64,000 nucleotides of DNA from Massilia sp. Root351. Lineage in GTDB: Bacteria > Pseudomonadota > Gammaproteobacteria > Burkholderiales > Burkholderiaceae_D. Shown here in pieces: positions 35,715 through 48,098 of the stretch. The DNA lies in the NCBI RefSeq assembly GCF_001425045.1, contig NZ_LMDJ01000036.1, positions 1-64,000 on the forward strand, read 5' to 3'. Positions within the stretch are counted from its first letter, which is position 1. Each line of letters begins with the position of its first letter. A program made the translations under genes and the position numbers. The notes under the pieces are model-generated. The model worked only from the letters and a program-made list of their open reading frames with translations. It ran no database searches and was not told where the DNA came from.

Positions 35715-38700
35715 CTATTTACTCTTGTCCGGGAAGGCCGGACGCACCGGACGCACAGGAGGGTTCTTCACCAGTTCGGCCTTGATCACCTCGATCGCCT
35801 TCTCCAGCTGCGGATCGCGGCCCGCGATCACCAGTGCCGGGGTCTGCTCGACCTCGATATCCGGCGCCACGCCCTCGTTCTCCACGCCCCAGCCGCCGTC
35901 GCGCGTCCAGAACGCCAGGTTGGGCGCCATGATGAAACCGCCATCCATCAGCACCGGGAAGCCGAGAATGCCCACCAGCCCGCCCCAGGTGCGCTTGCCG
36001 ATCAAAGGTCCCATCTGGTTTTTGCGGAACATCCACGGCAACAGGTCGCCGCCGGAACCGGCCGTCTCGTCGATCAGCATGGCGCGCGGGCCCTGGATGG
36101 AGGCCGACGGCGTCTTCATGTCGGCGCCGTAGCGCATGGTCCACCACGCGATCTCCTTCTTCTGCAGGATCTCGATGTAGTAGTCGGCCACGCTGCCGCC
36201 GCCGTTGAAGCGCTCGTCGATGATGACGGCGTCCTTGTCGGCCTGCGGGAAGAAGTAGCGCTTGAAGTAGGTGTGGCCCAGCCCCGCCGTATTCGGCACG
36301 TAGACGTAGGCCACGCGGCCGTTAGTGGCCGCGTGCACCTTGCGGATATTCCCTTCCACCCAGTCGCGGTTGCGCAGCGCGTCCTCGTTCGCCACCGGCA
36401 CCACGGTGATGGTGCGCGACTTGCTGCCGTCCGGATTGGGGCCGACGGTGATGTCGATGGCCTTGTTGGCGGTGTTCTCGAACGCGCTGTACAGATTGGT
36501 CGGCGGCAGCAGCGGACGGCTTTCCACCGCCAGCAGGTACTCGCCGGCCTTCACGTTCAGGCCCGGCTCGGTGAGCGGCGCGCGCAGCGTGGGGTTCCAG
36601 TTCAAGCCGCCGTACACTTTCTTGAAGCGGTAGTGGCCATTGGCGATCTCGTAGTCCGCGCCCAGCAGGCCGCCCGGCACGGCGCGGCTTTCGACGAAGT
36701 TGTCGCCGCCGCCGCCGCGATGGTGGCCCACCGCCAGTTCACTGCACATCCACTGGATCAGGCGGTTCAGGTCCGCGCGGCTGGACAGGTCGGGCAGGAA
36801 GGCGGCGTACTTGTCGCGCATCTTGTTCCAGTCCACGCCGTGCATGCCGGGGTCGTAGAAGAAGTCGCGGTTGATGCGCCATGCTTCATTGAAGATCTGC
36901 ACCCACTCGGCGCGCGGTTCGGCCTTCACTTCAATGTTGTCGACCTTGATGCGGCCTTCGCCGGCCGGCAGCATCTTTCCGGTGGCCGAACCCATCACCC
37001 AGTTTTCCTTGTGCTTGTAGAGCAGCTTCTTGCCGTCCGCCGAGATGTCGTAGCCATCCACTTCCGCCACCAGGGTTTCCGCCTTGCGGTCCTTCAGGTC
37101 GAAGCGCTGCACCGCCTTCTTGCCGTCCGCCTCGCGCATGAAGAAGATCTGCCCGGCGGCGCCGGCTTCCAGCTCGGAGATCTGCGCGGCGGGCACCGGC
37201 AGATCGATGATGCGGGTTTCGATACCGTCGAAATCGATGGAAATCGGGGCCACCACGGCCAGCGCCACCTTCGGGTCGTCGCGCCCGGTTTTCGGATCAA
37301 CCTTGGGCGGCTCGGCCGCTTCGGCTTCGGCCTTGGCGGCCTTGGCCGCGTCCTTCGCCGTGTCTTTTTTCTCCGGCTCTTTCGGGGCCGATGGCGGCGC
37401 GCCCTTCTCCTCGTCGCTTTCCTTGATCAGCGGCGACGGCAGGTCGCGCCGCAGCACCGCCATCCAGATGGTGCGCGTGACCAGGTTGTCCTCGTTCTGC
37501 TGCGAGAACCAGTTGTTGCTTGGGCCGGCGTTGGTGGAGGCGAAGAAGTACAGGTATTTGCCGCTCTTGTCGAACACGGGATTGGCCACATCGGACAGGC
37601 CGTCGGTCACCGCGTACGATTTATTCTGTTCCAGCGAGTAGATGTAGGCGGAGCGCGTGTAGCTCATCGAATTGAGCGTGTAGGCGATCCAGCGCGAGTC
37701 GGGCGCCCAGGCTGCGCGCAGAGTCTTGTTCACGCCGTACAGCGGCTCGGCGGCCACCTTTTTTGTCGCGCCGGTGGCAACGTCCAGCACGTACATGGTC
37801 CAGGCGTTGTCGGTGTAGGCGATCTTCTTGCAGTCGGGCGACCACACCAGGTTGTCGTAATAGCCGGCGCCGGCGAGCTTGAATTTTCTCGCCGCGCCTT
37901 TGCCGTCCTGCTGGCGGATGTGCAGTTCATACTCGCCCGACGCGTCGGAGGTGTACGCCACCGAGCGGCCGTCTGGCGACCAGGCCGGGTTGCGTTCGTG
38001 CGCCGACGAGCTCTGCGTCAAGTTGCGCACGTCGCCCTTGTCGGCCGGAATGGTGACGATCTCGCCCCGGAACTCATACGCTACGCGCGCGCCGGACGGG
38101 GAAATGGAGGCGTTGCGGATGTATTTGGCGCCACGTACCCAGCGCTCGCGCGACAGTCCCAGGTCCGTGCTGACGCCGACGGTCAGCTTGTTCGCCTTGG
38201 CCCCGGCAAGGTCCAGCGTGTGCAGATAACCGGCCTGCTCGTACACCAGCGTGTTGCCCGAGGCAGCGATGTTCAGCACCGGGAAGTCGCGGTGGTTGGT
38301 GACCTGGCGCACGGCCTTGGTTTTCAGGTCGTAGGCGTGCAGGTTGAATTCGCCGCTGCGGTCGGAACGGAAGTAGACCGTATCGCCTAGCCACACCGGA
38401 TCGACGTCGTTGGAATGGGTCGCGGGCTGCGGGATTTTTTCCACCGACTTGTCGCCGAAGCTGTACAGCCACAGGATGGAGTTGGTGCCGCCGCGATAGC
38501 GCTTCCACTGCGTGAACGCGGGCGAGAACGGGTTGTACGCCACGCGCTTGCCATCCGGCGAATAGGCAGCGCGCGCGGCGTTCGGGATCTCCAGTTCGGT
38601 CTCCACGCCGCCATTCACCGGCACCGTGAACAGCTTGCGGTAGCGGTTGTTGAATGCCGCGCGCGGGGAGGTGAACAGGACGGATTTGCCGTCCGGCGCG

Positions 38701-39071
38701 AAACCTTGCGCGACATCCGGGCCGGGGTGGTAGGTCAGGCGCCTGGGCACGCCGCCCTCCACCGGCAGCACGTACACGTCGGCATTGCCGTCCAGCTGCG
38801 CGGTGTAGGCCAGCAGTTTGCCGTCCGGCGAGAACACGGGATTGGATTTGTCGCCCACGTCCGAGGTCAGGCGGCGCGGCGCGCTGCCGTCCAGGTTGGC
38901 CAGCCACAGGTCGCCCGCGTACATGAAGGCGATGTGGCGCGCCGATACGGCCGGCTCGCTCAGCATGCGGGTGTCGCCGGTGTTGGGAAGCGCTGCGGCG
39001 GATTGTGCGATCAGCATGGCGCTGGCGGCGGCCAGCGGGGCAATGGCGGTTCTGAGACTGTGTCGTTTCAA
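35715..39071 (-). CDS. Tricorn-like S41 peptidase with beta-propeller and PDZ domain
   Basis: Exported protease homologue of 1118 residues. Signal peptide (IAPLAAASAMLIAQSAAA), then many PD40/TolB-type blades (FSPDGKLLAYTA, WSPDGRSVAYTS, WAPDSRWIAYT) over about the first 650 residues. There is a charged Lys/Ala/Glu linker (SDEEKGAPPSAP region), a PDZ-like domain, and an S41 catalytic domain with DERFNGGGS and the nucleophile in ETAGSGGDLLP. It probably degrades oligopeptides in the periplasm. No ATG fits; a TTG at 39071 gives a normal signal peptide and another TTG at 39104 is possible. The gene stands alone. Confidence 0.9.
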   Translation of the reverse strand: MKRHSLRTAIAPLAAASAMLIAQSAAALPNTGDTRMLSEPAVSARHIAFMYAGDLWLANLDGSAPRRLTSDVGDKSNPVFSPDGKLLAYTAQLDGNADVYVLPVEGGVPRRLTYHPGPDVAQGFAPDGKSVLFTSPRAAFNNRYRKLFTVPVNGGVETELEIPNAARAAYSPDGKRVAYNPFSPAFTQWKRYRGGTNSILWLYSFGDKSVEKIPQPATHSNDVDPVWLGDTVYFRSDRSGEFNLHAYDLKTKAVRQVTNHRDFPVLNIAASGNTLVYEQAGYLHTLDLAGAKANKLTVGVSTDLGLSRERWVRGAKYIRNASISPSGARVAYEFRGEIVTIPADKGDVRNLTQSSSAHERNPAWSPDGRSVAYTSDASGEYELHIRQQDGKGAARKFKLAGAGYYDNLVWSPDCKKIAYTDNAWTMYVLDVATGATKKVAAEPLYGVNKTLRAAWAPDSRWIAYTLNSMSYTRSAYIYSLEQNKSYAVTDGLSDVANPVFDKSGKYLYFFASTNAGPSNNWFSQQNEDNLVTRTIWMAVLRRDLPSPLIKESDEEKGAPPSAPKEPEKKDTAKDAAKAAKAEAEAAEPPKVDPKTGRDDPKVALAVVAPISIDFDGIETRIIDLPVPAAQISELEAGAAGQIFFMREADGKKAVQRFDLKDRKAETLVAEVDGYDISADGKKLLYKHKENWVMGSATGKMLPAGEGRIKVDNIEVKAEPRAEWVQIFNEAWRINRDFFYDPGMHGVDWNKMRDKYAAFLPDLSSRADLNRLIQWMCSELAVGHHRGGGGDNFVESRAVPGGLLGADYEIANGHYRFKKVYGGLNWNPTLRAPLTEPGLNVKAGEYLLAVESRPLLPPTNLYSAFENTANKAIDITVGPNPDGSKSRTITVVPVANEDALRNRDWVEGNIRKVHAATNGRVAYVYVPNTAGLGHTYFKRYFFPQADKDAVIIDERFNGGGSVADYYIEILQKKEIAWWTMRYGADMKTPSASIQGPRAMLIDETAGSGGDLLPWMFRKNQMGPLIGKRTWGGLVGILGFPVLMDGGFIMAPNLAFWTRDGGWGVENEGVAPDIEVEQTPALVIAGRDPQLEKAIEVIKAELVKNPPVRPVRPAFPDKSK

Positions 39072-39240
39072 GTGTGGCTCGCTCGGTGGTTGGGAACATG
39101 GCAATACCTGGTTGGCAAATATACACTACCCCGCCACGCCGTTCATCCTCAATTTTTACCGCTCATCCCAAGGCCGTGGCTGCCCCGGCGGGGCGCCGGT
39201 AGCATGGTCTCCATTGCCACCACTCACAAGGAACGACACC

Positions 39241-40116
39241 ATGTTCAAACGCCTGATCTCCCGCACCCTGTTCACCTGCGCGGCGCTGCTGCCCGCCATA
39301 GGCGCCACAGCTGCCAGCCATCCCGCCTTCAACGTGAAGGTCACCGGCAGCGGCGCACCCGTGATCCTGATTCCGGGCCTGGCATCCCCTGGCGAGGTGT
39401 GGGATGGCACCGTGCAGCGCTTCTGCGCCAAGCGCCAGTGCCATGTGCTGACGCTGGCCGGCTTCGCGGGCACGCCCGCCATCGAGGCGCCGCTGCTGCC
39501 AGCGGCCGAGCAACAGCTGTCGGACTATATCGCCGAGCACAGGATGGAACAGCCGGTATTGATCGGGCACAGCATGGGCGCCTACCTGGCGCTGAAGCTC
39601 GCGGCTGACCACCCGGCGCAAGTGGGCCGCGTGGTGGTGGTGGACATGTTGCCAGCACTGGCTGCCACGCAGATGCCGAACATGACGCCGGAGCAGCTGG
39701 AGGCAGTGGCTGCGCAAGCGCGCGACCGCACCCTGCAGGCGGACGATGCTTCATTCGCAACGCAGCAGCGCCGCACGGCGGGCACCATGGCGAGTTCCGC
39801 CGCGGACGTCGAGCGCATCGTGGGCTGGGGCCAGAAGTCCGACCGCAAGGCCATGGCGACCTCGATGTACCAGATGCTGTCGCATGACCTGCGTCCGGAC
39901 CTGGCGCGCGTGACTGCGCCGACGCTGGTGCTGGCCGGCTGGGCGGCCCACAAGGGCATGCTGCCGCGCAGCGCGATCGAAGCCATGTACCAAGGCCAGT
40001 ACCGGCTGCTGCCCGACGTGAAATTCGAGCTGACCGACACTGCGCGCCACTTCATCATGTACGACGATCCAGAATGGATGTATGCTCGCATCGACCAATT
40101 TTTGAATCAAAAATAA
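39241..40116 (+). CDS. Exported alpha/beta hydrolase
   Basis: Alpha/beta-hydrolase of 291 residues with an N-terminal signal peptide (LFTCAALLPAIGATAAS), so periplasmic or secreted. The oxyanion region is VILIPGLASPGEVWDG, the nucleophile elbow is GHSMGAY, and the catalytic His is in DTARHFIMYDDPEW. Two nearby cysteines (RFCAKRQCHV) may form a disulfide. The substrate is unknown. The stop overlaps the next start (TAATG), making it the first gene of a four-gene coupled cassette with a kinase, a regulator and a second hydrolase. A longer in-frame extension upstream is not supported. Confidence 0.88.
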   Translation: MFKRLISRTLFTCAALLPAIGATAASHPAFNVKVTGSGAPVILIPGLASPGEVWDGTVQRFCAKRQCHVLTLAGFAGTPAIEAPLLPAAEQQLSDYIAEHRMEQPVLIGHSMGAYLALKLAADHPAQVGRVVVVDMLPALAATQMPNMTPEQLEAVAAQARDRTLQADDASFATQQRRTAGTMASSAADVERIVGWGQKSDRKAMATSMYQMLSHDLRPDLARVTAPTLVLAGWAAHKGMLPRSAIEAMYQGQYRLLPDVKFELTDTARHFIMYDDPEWMYARIDQFLNQK

Positions 40117-41153
40117 TGGACCACGCTACCCGCCCTTGGCCCACGCGCCTTAACTGGTATTGGACACTTCAGTTGATCGGCTGGCTGTGCATCCTGTTGT
40201 TTGTACTGGCCACTTATAGCTGGACGCTGCACATGAAGGGCGTGGTGCTGACCACCGTCTGGTCAGCCGCCAGCGGCCTGTTGCTCTCGCATGGCTGGCG
40301 CTGGTTTTTCAAGCGCCGAGGGTGGCACACGCCGCGCATTCGCTGGCAAATGTTCGCCTTGCCGGCGCTGGTGCTCTCGCCGCTGCAAGCGGCTAGCGTC
40401 ACACTGGGCATCAGGCTGATTCAGAACTCGTCGCCGGCGAACTATGGCTTCCTGCCGATGGCGCTGACCTTCTGGGCGCTGGTCTTCATCAGCTGGACCG
40501 GTTTCTATCTGATGGTCAAAGCTATCGGCCGTGCGGCGCGCTTCGAGGCGGAGGCGCTGCGGCTGGAAGTAAGTGGCAAGGACGCGGAACTGCGCGCCTT
40601 GCAGGCGCAGGTCAATCCGCACTTCTTCTTCAATAGCCTGAACAGCGTGCGCGGCCTGATCTACGAGGATCGCGACGCGGCGGCGCGGATGATAGACCAG
40701 CTGGCGAGCCTGATGCGCTATGCGCTGCAATCCGGCCAGACCGGCACCGTCCCGCTGTCCGCGGAAATGGAGGCGGTGCAGGCTTACCTGGCGATCGAAC
40801 AGATACGCTTCGAGGAGCGCCTGCGCGCCAGCGTGCACATCGACGCCGGCCTGGAGGCGGTGCAGGTGCCGCCGATGGCGCTGCAAACGCTGGTGGAGAA
40901 CGCCGTGAAGTATGGCGTGGAGAGCAGCACCACGGGCAGCGACATTACCATCACCGCGCGCCGCGCGGGAGGCTGCATACTGATCGAGATCGCCAACACA
41001 GGCGCGCTGCGCCAGTTCAGCAATTCCACGCAAGTCGGGCTGAACAACGCGCGCAAGCGGCTGGCGCTGGCGGTGGGACAAGGCGCCAGCCTCGACTTGT
41101 CTGAAACCGGCGGCTGTGTGCGCGCCAGGCTGACACTGCCGGAGGCTGCCTGA
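40116..41153 (+). CDS. LytS/AlgZ-type sensor histidine kinase
   Basis: Sensor kinase of 345 residues. About four membrane helices (17-33, 42-60, 78-98, 114-135) form the sensor, with almost no extracytoplasmic domain. A short coiled coil leads to the phosphoacceptor motif QVNPHFFFNSLNSVRG (His169) and an HATPase domain with LVENAVKYGVE and VGLNNARKRLAL. It begins inside the hydrolase stop (TAATG) and ends in the regulator's start (TGATG), so kinase and regulator are certain partners. The membrane-embedded sensor would suit a hydrophobic or membrane-derived signal; this is inference. Confidence 0.9.
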   Translation: MDHATRPWPTRLNWYWTLQLIGWLCILLFVLATYSWTLHMKGVVLTTVWSAASGLLLSHGWRWFFKRRGWHTPRIRWQMFALPALVLSPLQAASVTLGIRLIQNSSPANYGFLPMALTFWALVFISWTGFYLMVKAIGRAARFEAEALRLEVSGKDAELRALQAQVNPHFFFNSLNSVRGLIYEDRDAAARMIDQLASLMRYALQSGQTGTVPLSAEMEAVQAYLAIEQIRFEERLRASVHIDAGLEAVQVPPMALQTLVENAVKYGVESSTTGSDITITARRAGGCILIEIANTGALRQFSNSTQVGLNNARKRLALAVGQGASLDLSETGGCVRARLTLPEAA

Positions 41154-41896
41154 TGCGCGTACTGCTGGTGGACGACGAACGCCTGGCGCGCGCCGAACTG
41201 CGCCGCCTGCTGGCCGCGCATCCGGTGATGGAGATCGTAGGCGAGGCGGTCAGCGCGGCCGATGCCGTAACGCAGATCGCGGCGCTGCGGCCCGACCTGC
41301 TGCTGCTGGACGTGCAGATGCCCGGCGGCAGCGGTTTCGATCTGTTGGCCTCGCTGGACAATGTACCGGACGTGATCTTCACGACGGCATTCGACCGATT
41401 TGCGTTGCAGGCGTTCGAGGTGAATGCTTTGGACTATTTGCAAAAGCCCATCCAGCCGGCGCGCATGGCGGCTGCGCTGGCACGCGCGGCCCAGCGCAGG
41501 CAGGCTGCGGCGGCAGTGGCCGCAGCAGGGGCGGCGGCGATGCCTGCCGCCCCCACGGAACCGCCGGCGCCGCACAAGATCTTCATCAAGGACGGCGAGC
41601 GCTGCTGGTTCGTCGCGCTGCACGATATCCGTTTATTCGAGTCCGAAGGCAATTACACGCGCGTCTACTTCGATGGCCAGCAGCCGCTCATGCTGCGCAC
41701 CCTGACGCAGCTGGAGGAGAAGCTCGATCCGCAGCGCTTCTTCCGCGCCAGCCGGCGCCACATCGTCAACCTGGACTGTGTGCGCAGCGTGGCCCCGAAC
41801 GACGCAGGCGGGCTCGATCTGGTGCTGCAGGGCGGCCCGGCAGTGGAAGTATCCCGCCGCCGCGCAGCCCAGTTCAAACTCCTCTCAAGCTTATGA
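41153..41896 (+). CDS. LytTR-family response regulator
   Basis: Response regulator of 247 residues. Receiver domain with phosphoacceptor Asp53 (LLDVQMPGG) and Lys in DYLQKPIQPARM; an Ala-rich linker (about 115-135); LytTR DNA-binding domain with FESEGNYTRVYF and FFRASRRHIVNLDCV. Partner of the upstream kinase by stop/start overlap, and followed by an overlapping second hydrolase gene (ATGA). Targets may include its own cassette, but no repeated LytTR site was identified. Confidence 0.92.
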   Translation: MRVLLVDDERLARAELRRLLAAHPVMEIVGEAVSAADAVTQIAALRPDLLLLDVQMPGGSGFDLLASLDNVPDVIFTTAFDRFALQAFEVNALDYLQKPIQPARMAAALARAAQRRQAAAAVAAAGAAAMPAAPTEPPAPHKIFIKDGERCWFVALHDIRLFESEGNYTRVYFDGQQPLMLRTLTQLEEKLDPQRFFRASRRHIVNLDCVRSVAPNDAGGLDLVLQGGPAVEVSRRRAAQFKLLSSL

Positions 41897-42582
41897 CACC
41901 GCTGCTCCTGATCCCCGGCTACATGCTGGATGAAACCCTGTGGGACGACGTGCTGCCGCTGCTTGGCGTGGACCGGCCCATCATCCACGGCAGCCTGCGC
42001 GAAGGCGGCGCCGTGGAAGAAATGGCGCGCCGCATCCTGGCCGCCAGCCCGCCGCGCCTCGTGCTGGCCGGTTTTTCCATGGGCGGCTACATCGCCCGCG
42101 AGATCGCGCGGCTGGCGCCCGAACGGGTGCAGTCGCTGATTCTGGTCGCCACCTCCAGCCGGCCGGACTCGCAGGCCACGCGCGAACAACGCGCCAAGGC
42201 GGCCCGGAATACGCCGCAGGGGCCGTTCCGTGGGCTCAGCAAGGGCGCCATCGTCACGTCGCTGCACCCGGACCAGGCTGGCAACGCCGCGCTGGTCGAG
42301 CGCGTGCGCGCCATGGGCGCGCGGCTGGGACGCGACGTGTTCCTGCGCCAGTCGCTGCTGGAACGCGGCGACATGGAACGGCTGGGCGCCATCGCCTGCC
42401 CTACCCTGGTAATCGCGGCCGCGCAGGACCAGCTGCGCTCCCTGGCCGAGGCCGAGGAACTGCGCGACGGCATTCCCGCCGCCAGACTGCAAGTGGTCGA
42501 GCGCAGCGGGCACCTGATTCCGCTCGAGCAGCCCGCCGCGCTGGCGCAGCTGATGCTGGACTGGCTGCAATCCAGCCAATAA
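41893..42582 (+). CDS. Cytosolic alpha/beta hydrolase
   Basis: Alpha/beta-hydrolase of 229 residues without signal peptide. Oxyanion region LLIPGYMLDETLWDD, nucleophile elbow GFSMGGYIAREIA, Asp in AAAQDQLRSLAEAE and His in RSGHLIPLEQP give a full catalytic triad. It resembles small esterases and MhpC/BioH-like proteins, and the substrate is unknown. The ATG overlaps the regulator stop by four bases. Together with the exported hydrolase at the other end of the cassette it brackets a two-component system. Confidence 0.88.
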   Translation: MTPLLLIPGYMLDETLWDDVLPLLGVDRPIIHGSLREGGAVEEMARRILAASPPRLVLAGFSMGGYIAREIARLAPERVQSLILVATSSRPDSQATREQRAKAARNTPQGPFRGLSKGAIVTSLHPDQAGNAALVERVRAMGARLGRDVFLRQSLLERGDMERLGAIACPTLVIAAAQDQLRSLAEAEELRDGIPAARLQVVERSGHLIPLEQPAALAQLMLDWLQSSQ

Positions 42583-42601
42583 AGGCAAGGCAAGCCGGAC
42601 G

Positions 42602-42628
42602 AAAAAAAACCCGCCACGGAGGCGGGTT
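42602..42628 (-). terminator. Terminator of the clpS-clpA operon
   Basis: 8-bp stem AACCCGCC / GGCGGGTT with a 5-base loop and, on the minus strand, a run of T's directly after it. It is seven bases past the clpA stop and also faces the end of the hydrolase cassette. Confidence 0.88.
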
Positions 42629-42634
42629 CGGGTC

Positions 42635-44934
<2,300 letters not shown>

Positions 44935-44938
<4 letters not shown>

Positions 44939-45237
44939 ACTTCCTCCATCACACACTGCAGGGGATGGCCTGCCTTGCGTGCATGCGTTAATACAAACTC
45001 CACTTTGGTACTCGCGATATCCTTCGAGAAGACGCCGCACACGCCCTTGCCGTAGCGGTGCACGCTCAGCATGATTTGGGTGGCCGTCTCACGGTCCTTG
45101 TTGAAGTACTCCTGAATGATGGCCACCACGAACTCCATCGGGGTGTAGTCGTCATTCAGCAACGCCACCTGATACAGGGGAGGCGGTTTTAGCGTCTGCC
45201 GTTCCAGCAGCTGTTCGGTATCATGCTTGGTTGCCAT
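44935..45237 (-). CDS. clpS: ClpA adaptor ClpS
   Basis: Adaptor of 100 residues that delivers N-degron proteins to ClpA. The core YQVALLNDDYTPMEFVV and the later HRYGKGVCGVFSKDIA are diagnostic. An N-terminal tail of about 22 residues precedes the folded domain. It is translationally coupled to clpA, and its promoter must lie in the region shared with the divergent cold-shock gene. Confidence 0.95.
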
Positions 45238-45424
45238 ACGCTTATATTCTAATGCTTTCGGTGTTGTTGCAACGTGCTTTATGGATGTAAATCCATTTGT
45301 ATTCCATCTTACGCGTTTTCCCGACTTGGCGCAGATGGCGACCGTCGCGGCAAAATCAAGAGTGGCTTTTTAGACGGGCTGTGCGGCTGTTGCAAGAAAA
45401 ATACTAATAGCCCCTCGAAAGCGC

Positions 45425-45453
45425 TTGACATTAAAAATTGTTCCGCCAACAAT
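45425..45453 (+). promoter_or_regulatory. Cold-shock gene promoter and long leader
   Basis: TTGACA (45425-45430), 17-base spacer and AACAAT (45448-45453). A start near 45460 leaves a leader of about 110 bases before the ATG at 45571, as expected for cspA-type thermosensor leaders. The rest of the gap from 45238 holds the clpS promoter region and no convincing gene. Confidence 0.65.
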
Positions 45454-45570
45454 GCGATATCGACTTGTGCAGAAATGTACATGTTGATAAGAAGTGAGGC
45501 GTCGAGGAGGGGGCAGGAAGCTTCTTGCTTTTATGGCTCGTGTGATTCGTTTTTATTGAAAGTTTTTTTT

Positions 45571-45774
45571 ATGGCAACTGGTACCGTTAAGTGGTTCAAT
45601 GACTCCAAAGGCTTTGGCTTCATCACTCCTGATGATGGCGGCGAGGATTTGTTCGCACACTTCTCCGCGATCAACATGAATGGCTTCAAGACCCTGAAAG
45701 AAGGTCAAAAAGTTCAGTTCGAAGTCACCCAAGGCCCTAAAGGCAAGCAAGCTTCCAACATCCAGTCGATGTAA
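45571..45774 (+). CDS. Cold-shock domain protein (CspA family)
   Basis: Single cold-shock domain of 67 residues that binds single-stranded RNA/DNA and acts as an RNA chaperone. RNP1 KGFGFITPDD and RNP2 DLFAHFSAI are intact. The reading frame extends far upstream, but the ATG at 45571 matches the standard family start MATGTVKWFNDSKGFGF. The ribosome site is weak (GAAAG followed by a T-run), which suits control by leader structure. CspA and housekeeping paralogues cannot be told apart by sequence alone. Confidence 0.94.
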   Translation: MATGTVKWFNDSKGFGFITPDDGGEDLFAHFSAINMNGFKTLKEGQKVQFEVTQGPKGKQASNIQSM

Positions 45775-45797
45775 GCAATAGCTTTTTTGGAAGTAAG

Positions 45798-45825
45798 AAA
45801 CCCCGCAATCGTGGGGTTTTTTTTT
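45798..45825 (+). terminator. Terminator of the cold-shock gene
   Basis: 7-bp stem AAACCCC / GGGGTTT with an 8-base loop followed by a run of nine T's, 23 bases after the stop codon. Confidence 0.85.
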
Positions 45826-45840
45826 GCCGTTGCGGGCCCG

Positions 45841-46056
45841 CTACGCCGCCGCGTTCCTCGCGTTCACGGCCTTGTTGAACGCCAGCATGGCATCGCCGAT
45901 GCGCTTGCTTTCCCTGTCGGTGAATACGCACTCGCCGCAGGCGCCGCAGAAGTCGCCCGTCACATTGGGGATGACGGTCGATTCGCCGTCGTAGGTGTAC
46001 GGCATGTCCCTGGTCTGGTGCACCAGCGAGCCTTCGCCGCAAAATGGACACTGCAT
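45841..46056 (-). CDS. YgiT/MqsA-type zinc-finger protein lacking the HTH domain
   Basis: 71-residue protein with the two CxxC pairs of the MqsA antitoxin zinc domain: CPFCGEG at the N-terminus and CGACGE near residue 38. The intervening MPYTYDGESTVIPNVTGDFC is typical. It stops at about residue 71 (FNKAVNARNAAA), just where full MqsA continues into its DNA-binding helix-turn-helix, so only the toxin-binding/zinc half is present. AGGAGCG precedes the ATG at 46056. No MqsR-type toxin gene is next to it. It could be a stand-alone zinc protein or a decayed antitoxin. Confidence 0.8.
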   Translation of the reverse strand: MQCPFCGEGSLVHQTRDMPYTYDGESTVIPNVTGDFCGACGECVFTDRESKRIGDAMLAFNKAVNARNAAA

Positions 46057-46104
46057 GAATCGCTCCTGTATTCTGTTGTTCTGTAGCATCAGCATACACC
46101 AATG

Positions 46105-46138
46105 AAAAAGGCCCCGCACTCGCTGGGAGTGCGGGGCC
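46105..46138 (-). terminator. Terminator of icd
   Basis: Perfect 12-bp GC-rich stem GGCCCCGCACTC / GAGTGCGGGGCC with a 5-base loop, followed on the minus strand by TTTTT. Located 22 bases past the icd stop. Confidence 0.92.
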
Positions 46139-46159
46139 CTGCCAACTGCACGGTTGGCG

Positions 46160-47413
<1,254 letters not shown>

Positions 47414-47526
47414 CGTGATCTCCGAAATAGTGGGCAAGTCCAGGTAAGCAGGTCTTCTATAAGACATAAGACGTGTGTTTCACATTATGCACCAGTATTT
47501 CGCCGGGCGCACGGTACAATTCGTCT

Positions 47527-48090
47527 ATGCCGCTAATCTTATTCAACAAACCATTCCAGGTATTGTGCCAGTTTTCCCCGCAGCCGGAGCGTGAAACGCT
47601 GGCGGACTACGTCAAGGTGCCCAATGTGTACCCGGCCGGCCGGCTGGACGCCGACAGCGAAGGCCTGCTGCTGCTCACCGACGACGGCAAGCTGCAGCAC
47701 GAGATCGCCCACCCGGAGCGCAAGGAGGCCAAGGTCTACCTGGTGCAGGTGGAAGGCGTGCCGGACGCGGCCGCCTTGGCGCGCCTGCAGGCGCCGCTCG
47801 ACCTGGGCGATTTCACCACCAAGCCGTGCCAGGCGGTGCGCATTGCCGAACCGGGCTGGCTATGGCCGCGCCATCCGCCCATCCGCAGCCGGGCCGACGC
47901 GCCGACGGCGTGGCTGGCGATTACACTGCAGGAAGGCAAGAACCGCCAGGTGCGGCGCATGACCGCGGCCATCGGCCACCCTACCCTGCGGCTGGTGCGC
48001 AGCGCCATAGGCGGCATTTCGCTGGCCAGCCACCCCTTGATGCCGGGCGAGTGGATGGAAGTGGCGCCGCGCGATTTGAAGCCACGCTGA
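47527..48090 (+). CDS. rluE: 23S rRNA pseudouridine synthase, RluE type
   Basis: RsuA-family pseudouridine synthase of 187 residues, small form without an S4 domain, matching RluE (pseudouridine 2457 of 23S rRNA in E. coli). Catalytic Asp in AGRLDADSEGLLLLTDDG, basic loop KNRQVRRMTAAIGHPTLRLVR. The ATG at 47527 is only six bases after a TACAAT box, so the transcript may be nearly leaderless; the longer frame from 47473 overlaps the icd regulatory region. The DUF192 gene follows after eight bases. Confidence 0.9.
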   Translation: MPLILFNKPFQVLCQFSPQPERETLADYVKVPNVYPAGRLDADSEGLLLLTDDGKLQHEIAHPERKEAKVYLVQVEGVPDAAALARLQAPLDLGDFTTKPCQAVRIAEPGWLWPRHPPIRSRADAPTAWLAITLQEGKNRQVRRMTAAIGHPTLRLVRSAIGGISLASHPLMPGEWMEVAPRDLKPR

Positions 48091-48098
48091 GCGGCGGC

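Noticed and set aside
45281..45373. 30-codon open frame upstream of the cold-shock promoter
   Set aside because: No ribosome site, no similarity recognised and it lies in a promoter region; could be chance.
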